This document shows, piece by piece, positions 25,360 to 34,572 of a stretch of 64,000 nt of DNA. This stretch comes from JABSSA01 sp039960995 (GTDB lineage Bacteria > Pseudomonadota > Alphaproteobacteria > Rhodobacterales > Rhodobacteraceae), in contig JBDVKF010000064.1 in NCBI GenBank assembly GCA_039960995.1, positions 1-64,000 of the forward strand, read 5' to 3'. Within the stretch, counting starts at the first letter, position 1; every line of letters starts with the position of its first letter. The notes under the pieces are model-generated. The model was not told the origin of the DNA. It did no database searches and saw only the letters and a program-made list of their open reading frames with translations. Made by a program: the position numbers and the translations under genes.

Positions 25360-26247
25360 ATGCGGAAACTGATCAAACGCCTGCACTGGATGGATTACAT
25401 CATCCTCGCCGTTGTCATTACCTTGGCGACTGTGATTGCGGTGCGGATCGGTGGCGCGCTGAACTATAACTGGCGTTGGGAACGCATTCCCAATTACCTC
25501 TATCGCTTCAACGAAAGCGAAGACCGATGGGTCGCAAACCTACTGGTTCAAGGGCTTTATGCGACGATTCGAATTAGCATCTACTCCAGCATTCTTGCGT
25601 TGGTCCTTGGCGTCATTCTCGGAATCGCGCGATGTTCGACCAATCTGACCATCCGGATGCTGGCGCGCACCTATCTTGAATTCCTGCGAAACGTGCCGCC
25701 GGTCGTGGTGATCTTTATCTTTTTCTTCTTCTTGTCCGAACAGATGATCACCGCGCTTAACATGGAAAGCTGGGCGCGTGGGATTGCGCGCAGCGACAAC
25801 AACGCGGTGTGGACCTTTCTGTTTGGCGACATGCGCCGGTTCCCTGCTCTGATCTCGGGCGTTATCGTTCTGGCCTTGTTTGAAAGCGCGTTTGTAGGTG
25901 AAATCGTCCGTGCCGGCATCCAATCTGTGGATAAGGGCCAACGCGAGGCCGCGCGGTCCATTGGGATGAGCACATATCAAGAGCTACGCTACATCGTGCT
26001 CCCTCAGGCGATGCGCAAAGTGCTTCCACCACTGGCCAATCAGTTCATCACGCTGATCAAAGACAGTTCGCTGGTGTCGTTAATTTCGGTCCCGGATCTG
26101 ACATTCAAAACTGTCGAACTTGTTGCGTCGACACGGATGATTTTCGAATCCTGGCTGACCGCAGCGGGTTTTTATTTTGTAATTTGTTTTGGACTTTCGA
26201 TGTTGTTCAAACGACTCGAAAAGAAACAAAGCAACAACGGTCCCTAG
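25360..26247 (+). CDS. Polar amino acid ABC transporter permease
   Basis: The 295-residue permease has about six transmembrane segments and the EAA loop EAARSIGMSTYQELRYIVLPQA. The frame is open to a GTG at 25312, but this lies in the hairpin region; the ATG at 25360 begins a sensible N-terminus (MRKLIKRLHWMDYI) and has a weak AAGAG box. It is the last gene of the transporter operon. Confidence 0.85.
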   Translation: MRKLIKRLHWMDYIILAVVITLATVIAVRIGGALNYNWRWERIPNYLYRFNESEDRWVANLLVQGLYATIRISIYSSILALVLGVILGIARCSTNLTIRMLARTYLEFLRNVPPVVVIFIFFFFLSEQMITALNMESWARGIARSDNNAVWTFLFGDMRRFPALISGVIVLALFESAFVGEIVRAGIQSVDKGQREAARSIGMSTYQELRYIVLPQAMRKVLPPLANQFITLIKDSSLVSLISVPDLTFKTVELVASTRMIFESWLTAAGFYFVICFGLSMLFKRLEKKQSNNGP

Positions 26248-26304
26248 TGACAGAGTCACAGTGCTTGTTCGCATAAGGCCTACAAAATCCAAAAGTCGCC
26301 GTGT

Positions 26305-26622
26305 TTAGATAAAAATCTGCACCATCCCGTTTTGAACCCGCGCATCCAGCATCCGCAGCTTCACCCGCGCAGGTGCGGCAAGAGCCTGCCCGCTTGTGGC
26401 ATCAAACAAACCTTGGTGCAGCGGACATTCAATGTTCTTACCGTCGAAATACCCATCGCACAGATTGGCAGCCCCGTGGGTACAACGTGCCACCGACACT
26501 GTGATCCCATCAACCGTGTCAAAAACCGCCAATTCCCGTGATCCAAACTGAACCGGGGTCGCATCACCTTTCATCAGATCATCAACGGAAATCAGATCCT
26601 GCCACGCCTTTTCACGCGCCAC
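26305..26622 (-). CDS. Rieske [2Fe-2S] ferredoxin-like protein
   Basis: The 105-residue protein has the two Rieske cluster motifs: CTHG (Cys-x-His) and CPLHQG (Cys-x2-His), 17 residues apart. It belongs to the soluble Rieske ferredoxins that pass electrons to oxygenases. It uses a GTG start at 26622 with AGAGG 9 bases upstream. It overlaps the end of the desaturase gene by 11 bases, which suggests it is the electron donor of that enzyme; this is inference from context. Confidence 0.85.
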   Translation of the reverse strand: MAREKAWQDLISVDDLMKGDATPVQFGSRELAVFDTVDGITVSVARCTHGAANLCDGYFDGKNIECPLHQGLFDATSGQALAAPARVKLRMLDARVQNGMVQIFI

Positions 26623-27586
26623 TGGTGTTTTCCTCTAATACGTCACTGCGTGTTTTGCGTCCTGTCAGCTGGTTTAGGATGTCGATATGTGCGCCCAAAT
26701 ATCCGCGCTCTTCGACCTCAATCACGCTCTTCAGTTTTTCGTGCAGCTTGGGTAAGGCATAGAACGGCACCGACGAGGCATAGTGATGTTCGGCGTGGTA
26801 ATTCATATTCCAGCACAAGAACTGCATAGGGCGCGTCACATAATTGGTGCGGGTGTTGTCGCTCATTTCACGCACACAAGGTTTGCCCACATGCTCGGTC
26901 ATACGAATGAACCGCATCACCGGTTCACCAAAAACCACGGGCAGCCACCAATACCAAACCGGAGCCCACCATCCCGTTGCGACACAGGTTGAAAGGATAG
27001 CCGCATATCCGGCAATCATCAGGCGCGCTTCCCAAAAGATCGTTTTAAATTCTTCTTTCGGGATGAAACGCTTTTCCTCTTCGGTCAAGTGGCCCAGCAT
27101 GTGACGCCAAATTTCGGTGAATTTGGTCCGCCAGTATGGGATCGATGACAGATACCAGAAATATCCTGCCAAGCTTTGCGGCAATGGGATCAACTCCGGG
27201 TCGTCGCCGTGAAGCTGTGTATAGGTGTGATGGTCGCAATGCTCATAGCGGAAATGCCGGTTGGGCAGCATGATGATGAACCCGCAGATATTTCCGAACA
27301 CATCGTTCAACCAACGGGTTTTAAAGACCGTGTAATGGCAACATTCATGTTGTAGCGAAAAATGGTGAACCATGATGACACCATGCAAGAACATCGCAAG
27401 CCAAATGAGCGGTGTGTCATACGTCAGATAAATCAAACCACCGGTCGCCAAAAGCGCCGCTACCCAAAGCCCAAGGTGACGAAACGCGGGACCATTCGAA
27501 CGCTTCATCAGCGTCTTCAGCTCAACACGTGTCAGGATGCCGTCATTCAGCGCTTGTGTGATCGGTGTAAGCACGTCTGACGCCAT
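26612..27586 (-). CDS. Membrane fatty acid desaturase/hydroxylase family protein
   Basis: The 324-residue membrane protein has the three histidine boxes of the di-iron membrane desaturases: HECCH, HCDHH and HAEHH, plus about four hydrophobic segments. It introduces a double bond or hydroxyl into an acyl chain or related lipid; the exact substrate is unknown. It is coupled to the downstream Rieske gene by overlap. Confidence 0.8.
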   Translation of the reverse strand: MASDVLTPITQALNDGILTRVELKTLMKRSNGPAFRHLGLWVAALLATGGLIYLTYDTPLIWLAMFLHGVIMVHHFSLQHECCHYTVFKTRWLNDVFGNICGFIIMLPNRHFRYEHCDHHTYTQLHGDDPELIPLPQSLAGYFWYLSSIPYWRTKFTEIWRHMLGHLTEEEKRFIPKEEFKTIFWEARLMIAGYAAILSTCVATGWWAPVWYWWLPVVFGEPVMRFIRMTEHVGKPCVREMSDNTRTNYVTRPMQFLCWNMNYHAEHHYASSVPFYALPKLHEKLKSVIEVEERGYLGAHIDILNQLTGRKTRSDVLEENTSGA

Positions 27587-27710
27587 CGGTTCGTTCCGTC
27601 ACTGGATTGAATTTTGCTTTTGGTGAAATGCTTCTATTTGCGGGAAAATTCTCTGTCCACGAGAATATGCCCGTTAGGGATATAGGAGCTTGGCAATCAG
27701 ATATATAAAC

Positions 27711-27738
27711 GGCCATCGAACATTCCAATCCGATGGCC
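27711..27738 (-). terminator. Hairpin after the lectin-like gene
   Basis: GGCCATCG and CGATGGCC form a perfect 8-bp stem with a 12-base loop, about 60 bases past the stop at 27797. It is followed on the minus strand by an AT-rich stretch. It lies between that gene and the desaturase start, so it probably separates the two units. Confidence 0.45.
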
Positions 27739-27796
27739 ATTGCTGTGTATATATTTGGATCTATTCCATCCCTAGGAAAGACCCAGCTTCAAGCGA

Positions 27797-28501
27797 TCAC
27801 TCGACGGCAAAGCAATACATAAGACCCGCACCACCTGAACGTGGCAAGTCCGCTTCGCCACAACCACGTGAGCCGTGCGACGAATTCCATGAAACCATGT
27901 TGCGGCCATCGTTCAATCCGGCGCGATCATGATGTCCAACAATCGCGGAACCGTCTTCACCGTTTTTGGTCCAATTGCCACAGGTCGTATCACCGCCCGC
28001 AGTCGAAAAATGACCCGCACTGTCAGAACCGGTCAGGATGTCATGCTTGTTGGGTTTTGCACCGCGTCCGTTGACCTCGTTGCCGGATTCATCCAGCCCT
28101 GTTTTCAAGCTAATGTTGACAGCATCGCCGTGCAGGTCGTCGACGTTCTTGGCGATCATTTCGCCCTTTGCATTGTACCAAGGTCCAGACCCGATGCGGT
28201 CACGCGCGCTTATCCCGTTGGTGATGGTCATTGGGTTCGTGCTGCGGTCTATAACCATGCTGGTGCTCAGATAGGCCGCCCAGTTTTTGGATGACCCAGC
28301 AGCCGATGCAAGCGCGTTACAATGTGCATCTGCGCCTTCTAGGCCACCAAGATTAGCGCCGTCACCTTTACCCACGCTCGTTATGAAAAACGACATTTTA
28401 TCAGTATCGGTCGCCGACTGAGCGTTGGCAGCAGATCCGATTACGCAAGTTGCCAAGGCGGCTGTTGCGGCCAAAATTTTTGATTTCAGTAAGAATGACA
28501 T
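27797..28501 (-). CDS. Secreted lectin-like protein
   Basis: The 234-residue protein has a signal peptide ending at NAQS. The mature part contains FFITSVGKGDGANLGGLEGA, DAHCNALA, GSGPWYNAKG, CGNW and CFAVE motifs, the pattern of the alphaproteobacterial 'lectin' family related to C-type-lectin folds (DUF1554-like). The conserved cysteines (HCN, TCG, GCG, YCF) suggest two disulphides. The start at 28501 has GGGAGG 8 bases upstream; an ATG further upstream at 28531 has no support. Ligand and role are unknown. Confidence 0.65.
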   Translation of the reverse strand: MSFLLKSKILAATAALATCVIGSAANAQSATDTDKMSFFITSVGKGDGANLGGLEGADAHCNALASAAGSSKNWAAYLSTSMVIDRSTNPMTITNGISARDRIGSGPWYNAKGEMIAKNVDDLHGDAVNISLKTGLDESGNEVNGRGAKPNKHDILTGSDSAGHFSTAGGDTTCGNWTKNGEDGSAIVGHHDRAGLNDGRNMVSWNSSHGSRGCGEADLPRSGGAGLMYCFAVE

Positions 28502-28642
28502 ATCAAATCCCTCCCAATTGATATGCGCCACACGTTAGTTTGATTCACAAAAATTCCCTACGCGTGTGACTTCACATAGACGTGTGTTGCACCCATCCGC
28601 GAACCTGCAACATTTCGATCTTGTAATTGAATTGGTGAACAT

Positions 28643-29452
28643 ATGCGTCTTCTGTCCTGCCTTGTGTTTCTGTTAATGGTGCCATTTGCGGCAATGGCCT
28701 GTGGCTCTGACAGTCGGTGCGAGGTGCCGGGCGGCTATTATCTGGCCGCCGAACCGGACGGGTGGGACGGTAAAACACCATTACGATTGGTTGTCTATTT
28801 CCACGGTTGGAATGGCACGCCGGAAGGCTCGTTTCGGAACAAAGGAATGGTGCGCGGTGCAACCAGCCGCGGCGCGCTATTTGTGGCGCCGTTTGCACAA
28901 ACTGGATACTGGCGCCAAATGGGCAAAGGTCGCGCCGAAAATGGCCGTGACGAAGCCGCGTATGTGCGCGCCGTTATGGCAGATATTGAACGCCGCTGGC
29001 CTATTGATAAAAGTCAGACCCTTGCCTCTGGGTTTTCGCGAGGCGGATCGATGGTCTGGAATGTAGCCTGCTATACAGGCGATCTTTTCCGGGCCTATGC
29101 TCCGATTGCAGGCGGGTTCTGGCGATCCAACCCAGAGACCTGCCCAACCGGGCCGGTCAACCTGCGTCATATTCATGGATTGTCAGACACCGTCGTCGCC
29201 TTTGACGAAGTGGGAGTCTACAACTCGATGCCAATCCCTGAAGGGTTTGATTTACTGTCCAAAGTGAACAGGACCAAGGATCGCAAACGCAAAGTCAAAA
29301 GCGGTGATGATCGTCTGACATGCACACGATGGGACAAAAGCCAAAGCGGTCGCGTGCTTGAACTTTGCCTCCATGATCGGGGTCATTCAATCCCGGCTGA
29401 ATGGGTCGGGCATGGCTTGGATTGGTTGGCGAAATTACCGACTGGGTCGTGA
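28643..29452 (+). CDS. LpqC/PHB-depolymerase-like secreted esterase
   Basis: The 269-residue protein has a signal peptide and an alpha/beta-hydrolase fold of the LpqC/polyhydroxybutyrate-depolymerase type. The oxyanion segment is VVYFHGWNG, the nucleophile elbow GFSRGGS, and likely acid and base are Asp in HGLSDTVV and His in LHDRGHS. The mature part has a MACGSDSRCEVPGG start with two cysteines. Substrates are probably aromatic or short-chain esters. It is transcribed divergently from the lectin-like gene and resembles 30905-31747. Confidence 0.75.
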   Translation: MRLLSCLVFLLMVPFAAMACGSDSRCEVPGGYYLAAEPDGWDGKTPLRLVVYFHGWNGTPEGSFRNKGMVRGATSRGALFVAPFAQTGYWRQMGKGRAENGRDEAAYVRAVMADIERRWPIDKSQTLASGFSRGGSMVWNVACYTGDLFRAYAPIAGGFWRSNPETCPTGPVNLRHIHGLSDTVVAFDEVGVYNSMPIPEGFDLLSKVNRTKDRKRKVKSGDDRLTCTRWDKSQSGRVLELCLHDRGHSIPAEWVGHGLDWLAKLPTGS

Positions 29453-29501
29453 TTTAACGTCTATAAGCCCGATTTATCCCCTGTAAATCTCAGGCAGTCG
29501 A

Positions 29502-30170
29502 TCATACGCCTGACGATAGGGGCTCCAAAAAAGCAAAGATGCTCTGCACTTTGTCGAAAACCTCTTCACCGACTTGATCTGGGGTGTCCCAAAACGCGTC
29601 ATCAATAGCCCAACTGGCGGATGCTGACATATGATCGTTCATTGCCAGAACCGGCATCTTGCAAGAAGACCCGTCGCAATAAACGGCCAACGCAATATTC
29701 CCCGGATAAGGCGAAACCAACTGACAGCTCAGGGATGAATTATCGGACGACAAAACACAGAGCGAATTTTGTCCCTTAACTGGTTTCGTTTTCGCCCGAT
29801 CCAAAGTTTTCCAATGCGCTTGAGTATTGTTTTCCGCGACCTCTGTGCTGTCTTCGACAAAAGAGACACGCAAATCCAAAAGATCGAGTCCGGCTTTTTC
29901 AACGTCATACGCCATAGTGGTGACAACAGGTATCGGATTGCCGTGCCCGTCGCTCGCGATGTCACGAACAGACCGGCAAATGGTGTCTTTATTGGACAAA
30001 AGAGAGGTGCCGCTGAAACTCTCGGCCCGCAAAATTGGTCCGCCACGTGAAAACCCGCCGTCTGAGATTTGCAAACCAAAATCTACAAACCGAAAGAATT
30101 GCGGACATTCTTGAGCCGTTGCAGGACCTGCAAAAGCAATGCCTAAACAAAGAATGATACGTCTGAGCAT
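29502..30170 (-). CDS. Exported hypothetical protein
   Basis: The 222-residue protein has a signal peptide (MLRRIILCLGIAFAGPATAQ) and six cysteines in the mature part. No family is recognised. It starts 11 bases after the DUF3047 gene and is probably co-transcribed with it. Confidence 0.6.
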   Translation of the reverse strand: MLRRIILCLGIAFAGPATAQECPQFFRFVDFGLQISDGGFSRGGPILRAESFSGTSLLSNKDTICRSVRDIASDGHGNPIPVVTTMAYDVEKAGLDLLDLRVSFVEDSTEVAENNTQAHWKTLDRAKTKPVKGQNSLCVLSSDNSSLSCQLVSPYPGNIALAVYCDGSSCKMPVLAMNDHMSASASWAIDDAFWDTPDQVGEEVFDKVQSIFAFLEPLSSGV

Positions 30171-30181
30171 TTAAACATCCC

Positions 30182-30880
30182 CTAACCGTCTGTGCCGGAC
30201 AAACGGACATCACGGAAAAACCCTTCGCTTTGTGCACCAGTGTTGTCGCTGTCGCAAAAGAACCCCAGCACTTGCAAGGTTGGTGTCCCCGTTCCACCAA
30301 TGTCCGAATAGATCTGACGCAAATCAACTGTTTGACTGTGCCACTCTCCGATGTTCTCGTTCAGCCCGTTGGCCACGTAATGATAGAAATCACCGATGAT
30401 CTTATAACCGCCCGGCGCATATTTCTTGTTGCTCCAAATGATTTCCATCGCGTTTCGGTCACCAGATTCATTCGAGAACACGAGGAAAAGACGAACCGGG
30501 TGGTCGTCGCCTTCTTTACTGGCCTCATCGACATCACTTTCGATGGGTTTGGTCACCTTCCATTGCCAATGCAAAAACGGCAGAGCCTCAAGGCTAATTT
30601 GTGTGTCCCGGGCCAAAATCGAAGCCGAATTAGTGGTGGCACATCGCAAAGCGACGGTCCCATCTTCTTCTGTCATTTGATACTCTGCAGCGGATGCCGT
30701 GAAGAAGGTTCGGTGGACCCACCCTTCGGACAAGTTGTCCGTATCAAGGTCCTGCAACAGATCGATTGCAACACCTTGCGAAACCAACGGCGCGCCCGTG
30801 TCAAAACCCGACGGCCGCATCGCCCACCAAAGCCCGCCGGCCAAGATGACGGCAATCAAGAGGCTCAGAATTTTCTTCAC
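30182..30880 (-). CDS. DUF3047 family exported protein
   Basis: The 232-residue protein has one N-terminal hydrophobic segment (signal anchor) and a jelly-roll-like domain with SILARDTQISLEALPFLHWQW, HPVRLFLVF and EIIWSNK, which I match to DUF3047. Function is unknown. It uses a GTG start at 30880 with AGGAAG upstream. Its gene lies between two related esterase genes. Confidence 0.65.
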   Translation of the reverse strand: MKKILSLLIAVILAGGLWWAMRPSGFDTGAPLVSQGVAIDLLQDLDTDNLSEGWVHRTFFTASAAEYQMTEEDGTVALRCATTNSASILARDTQISLEALPFLHWQWKVTKPIESDVDEASKEGDDHPVRLFLVFSNESGDRNAMEIIWSNKKYAPGGYKIIGDFYHYVANGLNENIGEWHSQTVDLRQIYSDIGGTGTPTLQVLGFFCDSDNTGAQSEGFFRDVRLSGTDG

Positions 30881-30904
30881 AACAACTCTTTCTTCCTGCC
30901 GCGT

Positions 30905-31747
30905 TTATTCCGGTGCCTGTTCCGACAAACGGGTTTCAAACCAATCCAGAACACGGGGCGCCCAACCGCGGGGCGATCCGTGCCCCCCCGGGTGAAGCAT
31001 AAGATCGATACGTCCAGATTGGCAATCATCCCAATGTTTGAACCAGTTTCCTTCTTCGACTACTGATCGTGACGGTTGGAGCCCTGTGCAGCCATTATTG
31101 ACGCGCAAAATACGCAGACTTTCCCAAACATCCCCCTGTACGATCGTTCCGTCTCGAATGGGGCGCCCTTCTAAGGGCACTGTGCGATCATTCCAGCCGT
31201 GGGTGTGGAACAAATCCACTGGCCCATTGCAATGTTCAGGTAAGGTGACCCAAAATGCACCAGCCGACGGCGCATAGGCCCGCGCCGTGTCCGGCGCAAA
31301 GCACGCAACATCCCACACCATCGACCCCCCACGCGAAAAGCCCGCAAGCAGCATGCGTGACCGTGATACGCCGTGGGTTTCTGCTACATGATCCATCACA
31401 TCGCCAAGGAACGCGATGTCGTCTTTCTCGTGTCCAAAATTATCGGCACGTACGGCCCAATTGTTGGGAAAACGCGCCTTGGGGTGTTCACCATTCGGCG
31501 CGACAAAGATGAAACCACGTTCCAAAGCTTGCCGAGCCATGTTGGTATTCAGCAAACCACGACCACGCCCCCCGCCGCCATGCAACAACAATACCGCTCC
31601 GCGTGGTTCAACCGAAGGCAGCGCGATGTGATACGTCCCACTGTCGATCTCGCAGGGCGTGTCAGCATCCCCGCAGGTTTGTGCCGACGCCTTTGACGCC
31701 AAGCCTAATGTCGTCACAGCCAAAACAGCTGCAAATTGTCTGATCAT
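30905..31747 (-). CDS. LpqC/PHB-depolymerase-like secreted esterase
   Basis: The 280-residue protein has a signal peptide (...ASAQTC) and an alpha/beta-hydrolase fold: oxyanion segment VLLLHGGGGRGRG, nucleophile elbow GFSRGGSM, Asp in HTHGWNDRTV, His in HPGGHGSP. Same family as 28643-29452, but with shorter loops. GTG (31750) and ATG (31747) are adjacent start options; AGGAG lies 6-9 bases upstream of both. It is the second gene of a leftward group. Confidence 0.72.
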   Translation of the reverse strand: MIRQFAAVLAVTTLGLASKASAQTCGDADTPCEIDSGTYHIALPSVEPRGAVLLLHGGGGRGRGLLNTNMARQALERGFIFVAPNGEHPKARFPNNWAVRADNFGHEKDDIAFLGDVMDHVAETHGVSRSRMLLAGFSRGGSMVWDVACFAPDTARAYAPSAGAFWVTLPEHCNGPVDLFHTHGWNDRTVPLEGRPIRDGTIVQGDVWESLRILRVNNGCTGLQPSRSVVEEGNWFKHWDDCQSGRIDLMLHPGGHGSPRGWAPRVLDWFETRLSEQAPE

Positions 31748-31759
31748 CACTAAGTTCTC

Positions 31760-32209
31760 CTAAAGCCACCGGCCCGTTTTATCGAGATATGCCCTTGCTT
31801 CATCCCCAAATGTTTCGACCAGCAAAGTTTCCTCAGCGGCGGCAAACCTTTGGTCTAGAACGCGCCACAAGAACACGGCGCAAACCCCACCAATGATCGA
31901 CCCATTGCCAATGGCCGACGCCACGGTCAACAAAACCAACGCCAGATAGATCGGATTGCGAGACAGGCGGTATGGCCCCTCAACAATCAAGGTTTTTGGG
32001 ATGTGGTTCGGTTCGATGGGTGTTTTTTTGAACCAAAACCAAATCGCTGACCACGCGACCAAGACCAATGCCGACAAAAATACAGCGCGAGACACAAAGG
32101 TAAGAAATCCCGATTCGATATGCCATGCAGGGGCCAGCCATTTGAAAACATAGATGATTGCGATGCTACCAACCCACCAAATCGGTGGAAGATCAGGAAA
32201 CCCTTTCAC
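31760..32209 (-). CDS. Isoprenylcysteine carboxyl methyltransferase-like membrane protein
   Basis: The 149-residue protein has about four transmembrane segments and the family motif EGPYRLSRNPIYL plus E-E-x-L near the end, which bind S-adenosylmethionine in the ICMT/PEMT family. In bacteria such proteins methylate lipids or small molecules rather than prenylated proteins. The start is a GTG at 32209 without a clear Shine-Dalgarno, so the exact N-terminus is unsure. Confidence 0.65.
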   Translation of the reverse strand: MKGFPDLPPIWWVGSIAIIYVFKWLAPAWHIESGFLTFVSRAVFLSALVLVAWSAIWFWFKKTPIEPNHIPKTLIVEGPYRLSRNPIYLALVLLTVASAIGNGSIIGGVCAVFLWRVLDQRFAAAEETLLVETFGDEARAYLDKTGRWL

Positions 32210-32585
32210 CAGTTCAACTGCGCATTCAAAGCTTGAACATCATGCGATGTGGTCAGAGGATTTGTCTCAAAGCCATCGGACAAAATCTGCATAGTTGACC
32301 CCTGAACTGATCAATCGATGGTGCCACATTTACTTCTGATGCGTCTAGAATCTATTTCTAACGATTTGTTCAGATGGAATTTTTGCCTTCGTTGCATGCT
32401 TCCAAGGCTCTCATCCCGAGGTAGCGTATATTGATGGCCAAAGACTCGCTGACGATGAAGGCCTCGTGAAGCGGGCATTAATAATCAGCCCAGCAACTGA
32501 AGATGACGAACTCAAGCAATGCGGACTTTTGCGGCCGGTCACGCTTTGGCAGCGACTGTCTATCTGCAGTGCGATTTCTATAGCA
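32210..32585. other. Intergenic region, no gene seen
   Basis: No credible coding region or RNA gene is apparent on either strand. Confidence 0.5.
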
Positions 32586-33548
32586 TCAGTTGTTACCCGA
32601 GGTTTGTCGGGCGATGATGCCCATCGTCGCGGCCACCAACCTTGAAACGGTCAATCCTCCAATGCCGTCCACATCCGCTTCGGGCATTATTTCTACAAAA
32701 TCAACGGCGGCAATTGTCCCACGGTCGGCAGCTGACTGGATTAGCTGCAAAACCTGATAGTAGCTTGACCCACCCGGAGCGCGTCCAATCGCGTTCGGCG
32801 CAATCGAGGGATCCAACGCGTCTATATCGATGCAGAGAATGACTTGCGAGCCGGGTTCAATTTCGTCGATTGCCGGCTGCAGACCGCGGCGGTGAACATC
32901 CAAGCCCGTAAAGAATTTTACGCCCCATGCCATGGCATCCTCATAATCGGAAGTGTGCCCCGAGCCGATACCACGGGCTCCAACCTGGATGATCTTCTTG
33001 ATGTGGTCCATTTCCGATGCACGGCGCATCGTCGAGGACAGTCCAAGGGATTCACCCATATGGCTTTCGCGCCAATCGATATGAGCGTCGATCTGCAAAA
33101 TTGTGTAGGTCTTCCCAGTGTCTGCCATCGCATCGATCATCGGAATAGGTATGGAATCGTCGCCACCGATCACGATGGGTACAACACCCCGGCCAACCAC
33201 AGTCGAAATGGCGTGTCGGATCGTGCGCCTGTTTTCACTAAAATCGGTCTCGCTCCAGGGAAGGTCACCACAATCAACCGCACGTTTCGCCCCCTTGGGA
33301 AAAGTTGGGCCACCAAGGTCAAAGTTGTGCCGGTCGACGTTTGCGGTCAGTGCGCTCATGGCCTTGCGAAGAGAAGCAGGCCCATTTTGTGCATATGCGC
33401 CGACTGATCCGTACGGTGTGGCACAGGGAGCACCAATAAATGCAGACGACGCATCTATTTCTTCCATATCTTCGCAGGCCTGCAACCCAAGGAATGTCTT
33501 AGATTCAGTTGCTCCGAACAATGCACTTAGATCGGGTTTGTTGCTCAT
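32586..33548 (-). CDS. Agmatinase/ureohydrolase-family protein
   Basis: The 320-residue protein carries the arginase/agmatinase manganese-binding motifs: GGDDSIP (in place of the usual GGDHS), DAHIDWR and DIDALDPS. GGDDS differs from the common GGDHS because the His ligand is replaced by Asp, so substrate or metal use may differ from agmatinase; guanidino-acid hydrolases of this superfamily also vary here. The frame is open to 33596, but the ATG at 33548 follows AGAGG by 8 bases. It lies next to the boundary of the putative island. Confidence 0.75.
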   Translation of the reverse strand: MSNKPDLSALFGATESKTFLGLQACEDMEEIDASSAFIGAPCATPYGSVGAYAQNGPASLRKAMSALTANVDRHNFDLGGPTFPKGAKRAVDCGDLPWSETDFSENRRTIRHAISTVVGRGVVPIVIGGDDSIPIPMIDAMADTGKTYTILQIDAHIDWRESHMGESLGLSSTMRRASEMDHIKKIIQVGARGIGSGHTSDYEDAMAWGVKFFTGLDVHRRGLQPAIDEIEPGSQVILCIDIDALDPSIAPNAIGRAPGGSSYYQVLQLIQSAADRGTIAAVDFVEIMPEADVDGIGGLTVSRLVAATMGIIARQTSGNN

Positions 33549-33835
33549 GAATTCGCCTCTCAGATGCACCCTCGCGCCACCATAAACAGTATTCATCGTG
33601 GGGCCAATCCGAGCAGGAAAAACAACATTTCTGGATCGGTTTTTCAGTTAGATTCCTTAACAGAACTTGCGGGACCGTTGCGTTGATGTTCGTATCAACT
33701 ATCTGGATGCGTCCAGTGATCAGGATAACATGGTTGCTTGGATGGGTGCGGCACTTCAAGACTGGACCAAAAGGTGGTTCAGTATGCGTAATTTTGATCT
33801 ATCATCTTGATACTGATGTGTAGCTTTGAGGATAG

Positions 33836-33854
33836 TGGTGCCAGAAGAGGACTC
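33836..33854. repeat. Left copy of tRNA-Leu 3'-end sequence (candidate att remnant)
   Basis: TGGTGCCAGAAGAGGACTC matches the tRNA-Leu 3' end at 45554-45573 (TGGTGCCCAGAAGAGGACTC) except for one missing C, and has the same orientation. No tRNA body surrounds it here. Confidence 0.5.
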
Positions 33855-34510
33855 CAGTAAAGATTGTAAGTAGTTGTTTTAGATATAGTAAATTGTTTCG
33901 ATAACTAAACTATACCCTGATGCGTACCCGGGGACCAGCTGCGCTTTAGGGGTTCGAGTCCCACGACGTTTTTGGGAAAGAAATCAAAACCAACTCTATT
34001 CCTTCAACATAGCCGATCCAACTGTGCAAAATCAATGCGGCCACTCTAAAAGTATCATCTGGACGCCATCCTTGTCGCCATTCGATTTAGGTGTGCTCCT
34101 TGTCCGCACTGCGGGACAAACCGGACATATGCAGATGCGGCTATTGCTGGCGCAGCATCCTTTCGCAATCGCAGCACAAAAGTTGCTGCTCCGCGGCGGC
34201 TTTCGCAAACCGGTCATTGAACGAGAACCGAAGCAATCAAACCCAACCGTAATTGCGTTGAACTCGTTGGCAACCATTGAGACGCGCACAAAAAAGCCAT
34301 TGGGTTTTGAGCCTTCGCTGACGCAGCATTCATTTGCTCTAGCGACACGGCCAGCGCTGCGTTGCGGCTCAGGCCGCCAGAGGGATCAATGACGGTGGGA
34401 CGCAGTGTGATTTCCCTGCGACGTCTCAAAAGGGAGCCAACCACATGAAGGCTCGTATTCCCTTCGTCGTCACCATGCGATTGTTAGGTGCTCAAAAACC
34501 TCTGGACTCA
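33855..34510. other. Intergenic region, degenerate sequence
   Basis: No supportable gene is seen. At 33948-33970 the sequence resembles a tRNA T-arm (GGGGTTCGAGTCCC), possibly another tRNA relic. The stretch 34024-34440 resembles the low-information, gene-free spacer sequence of many roseobacter chromosomes and shows no start with a Shine-Dalgarno. Confidence 0.35.
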
Positions 34511-34547
34511 ATACCCCTTTGTCGACACATTGTCGACAAAGGGGTAT
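34511..34547. promoter_or_regulatory. Perfect 37-bp palindrome, GntR operator candidate
   Basis: ATACCCCTTTGTCGACA, then CAT, then its exact reverse complement (34531-34547). Each arm contains TTGTCGACA, which fits the TnGTnnnACnA pattern known for FCD-type GntR operators. It ends 25 bases before the GntR start, so it probably autoregulates that operon. As RNA it would also form a long hairpin. Confidence 0.7.
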
Positions 34548-34572
34548 CCCAACCTAGAGAATTCAAACCATC

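Noticed and set aside
24562..25386. A 274-codon open frame on the minus strand
   Set aside because: It is antisense to the substrate-binding protein gene and has no recognisable domain.
33948..33970. A tRNA T-arm-like sequence (GGGGTTCGAGTCCC)
   Set aside because: No matching acceptor, D-arm or anticodon arm surrounds it, so it is not called as a gene; at most it is a relic.
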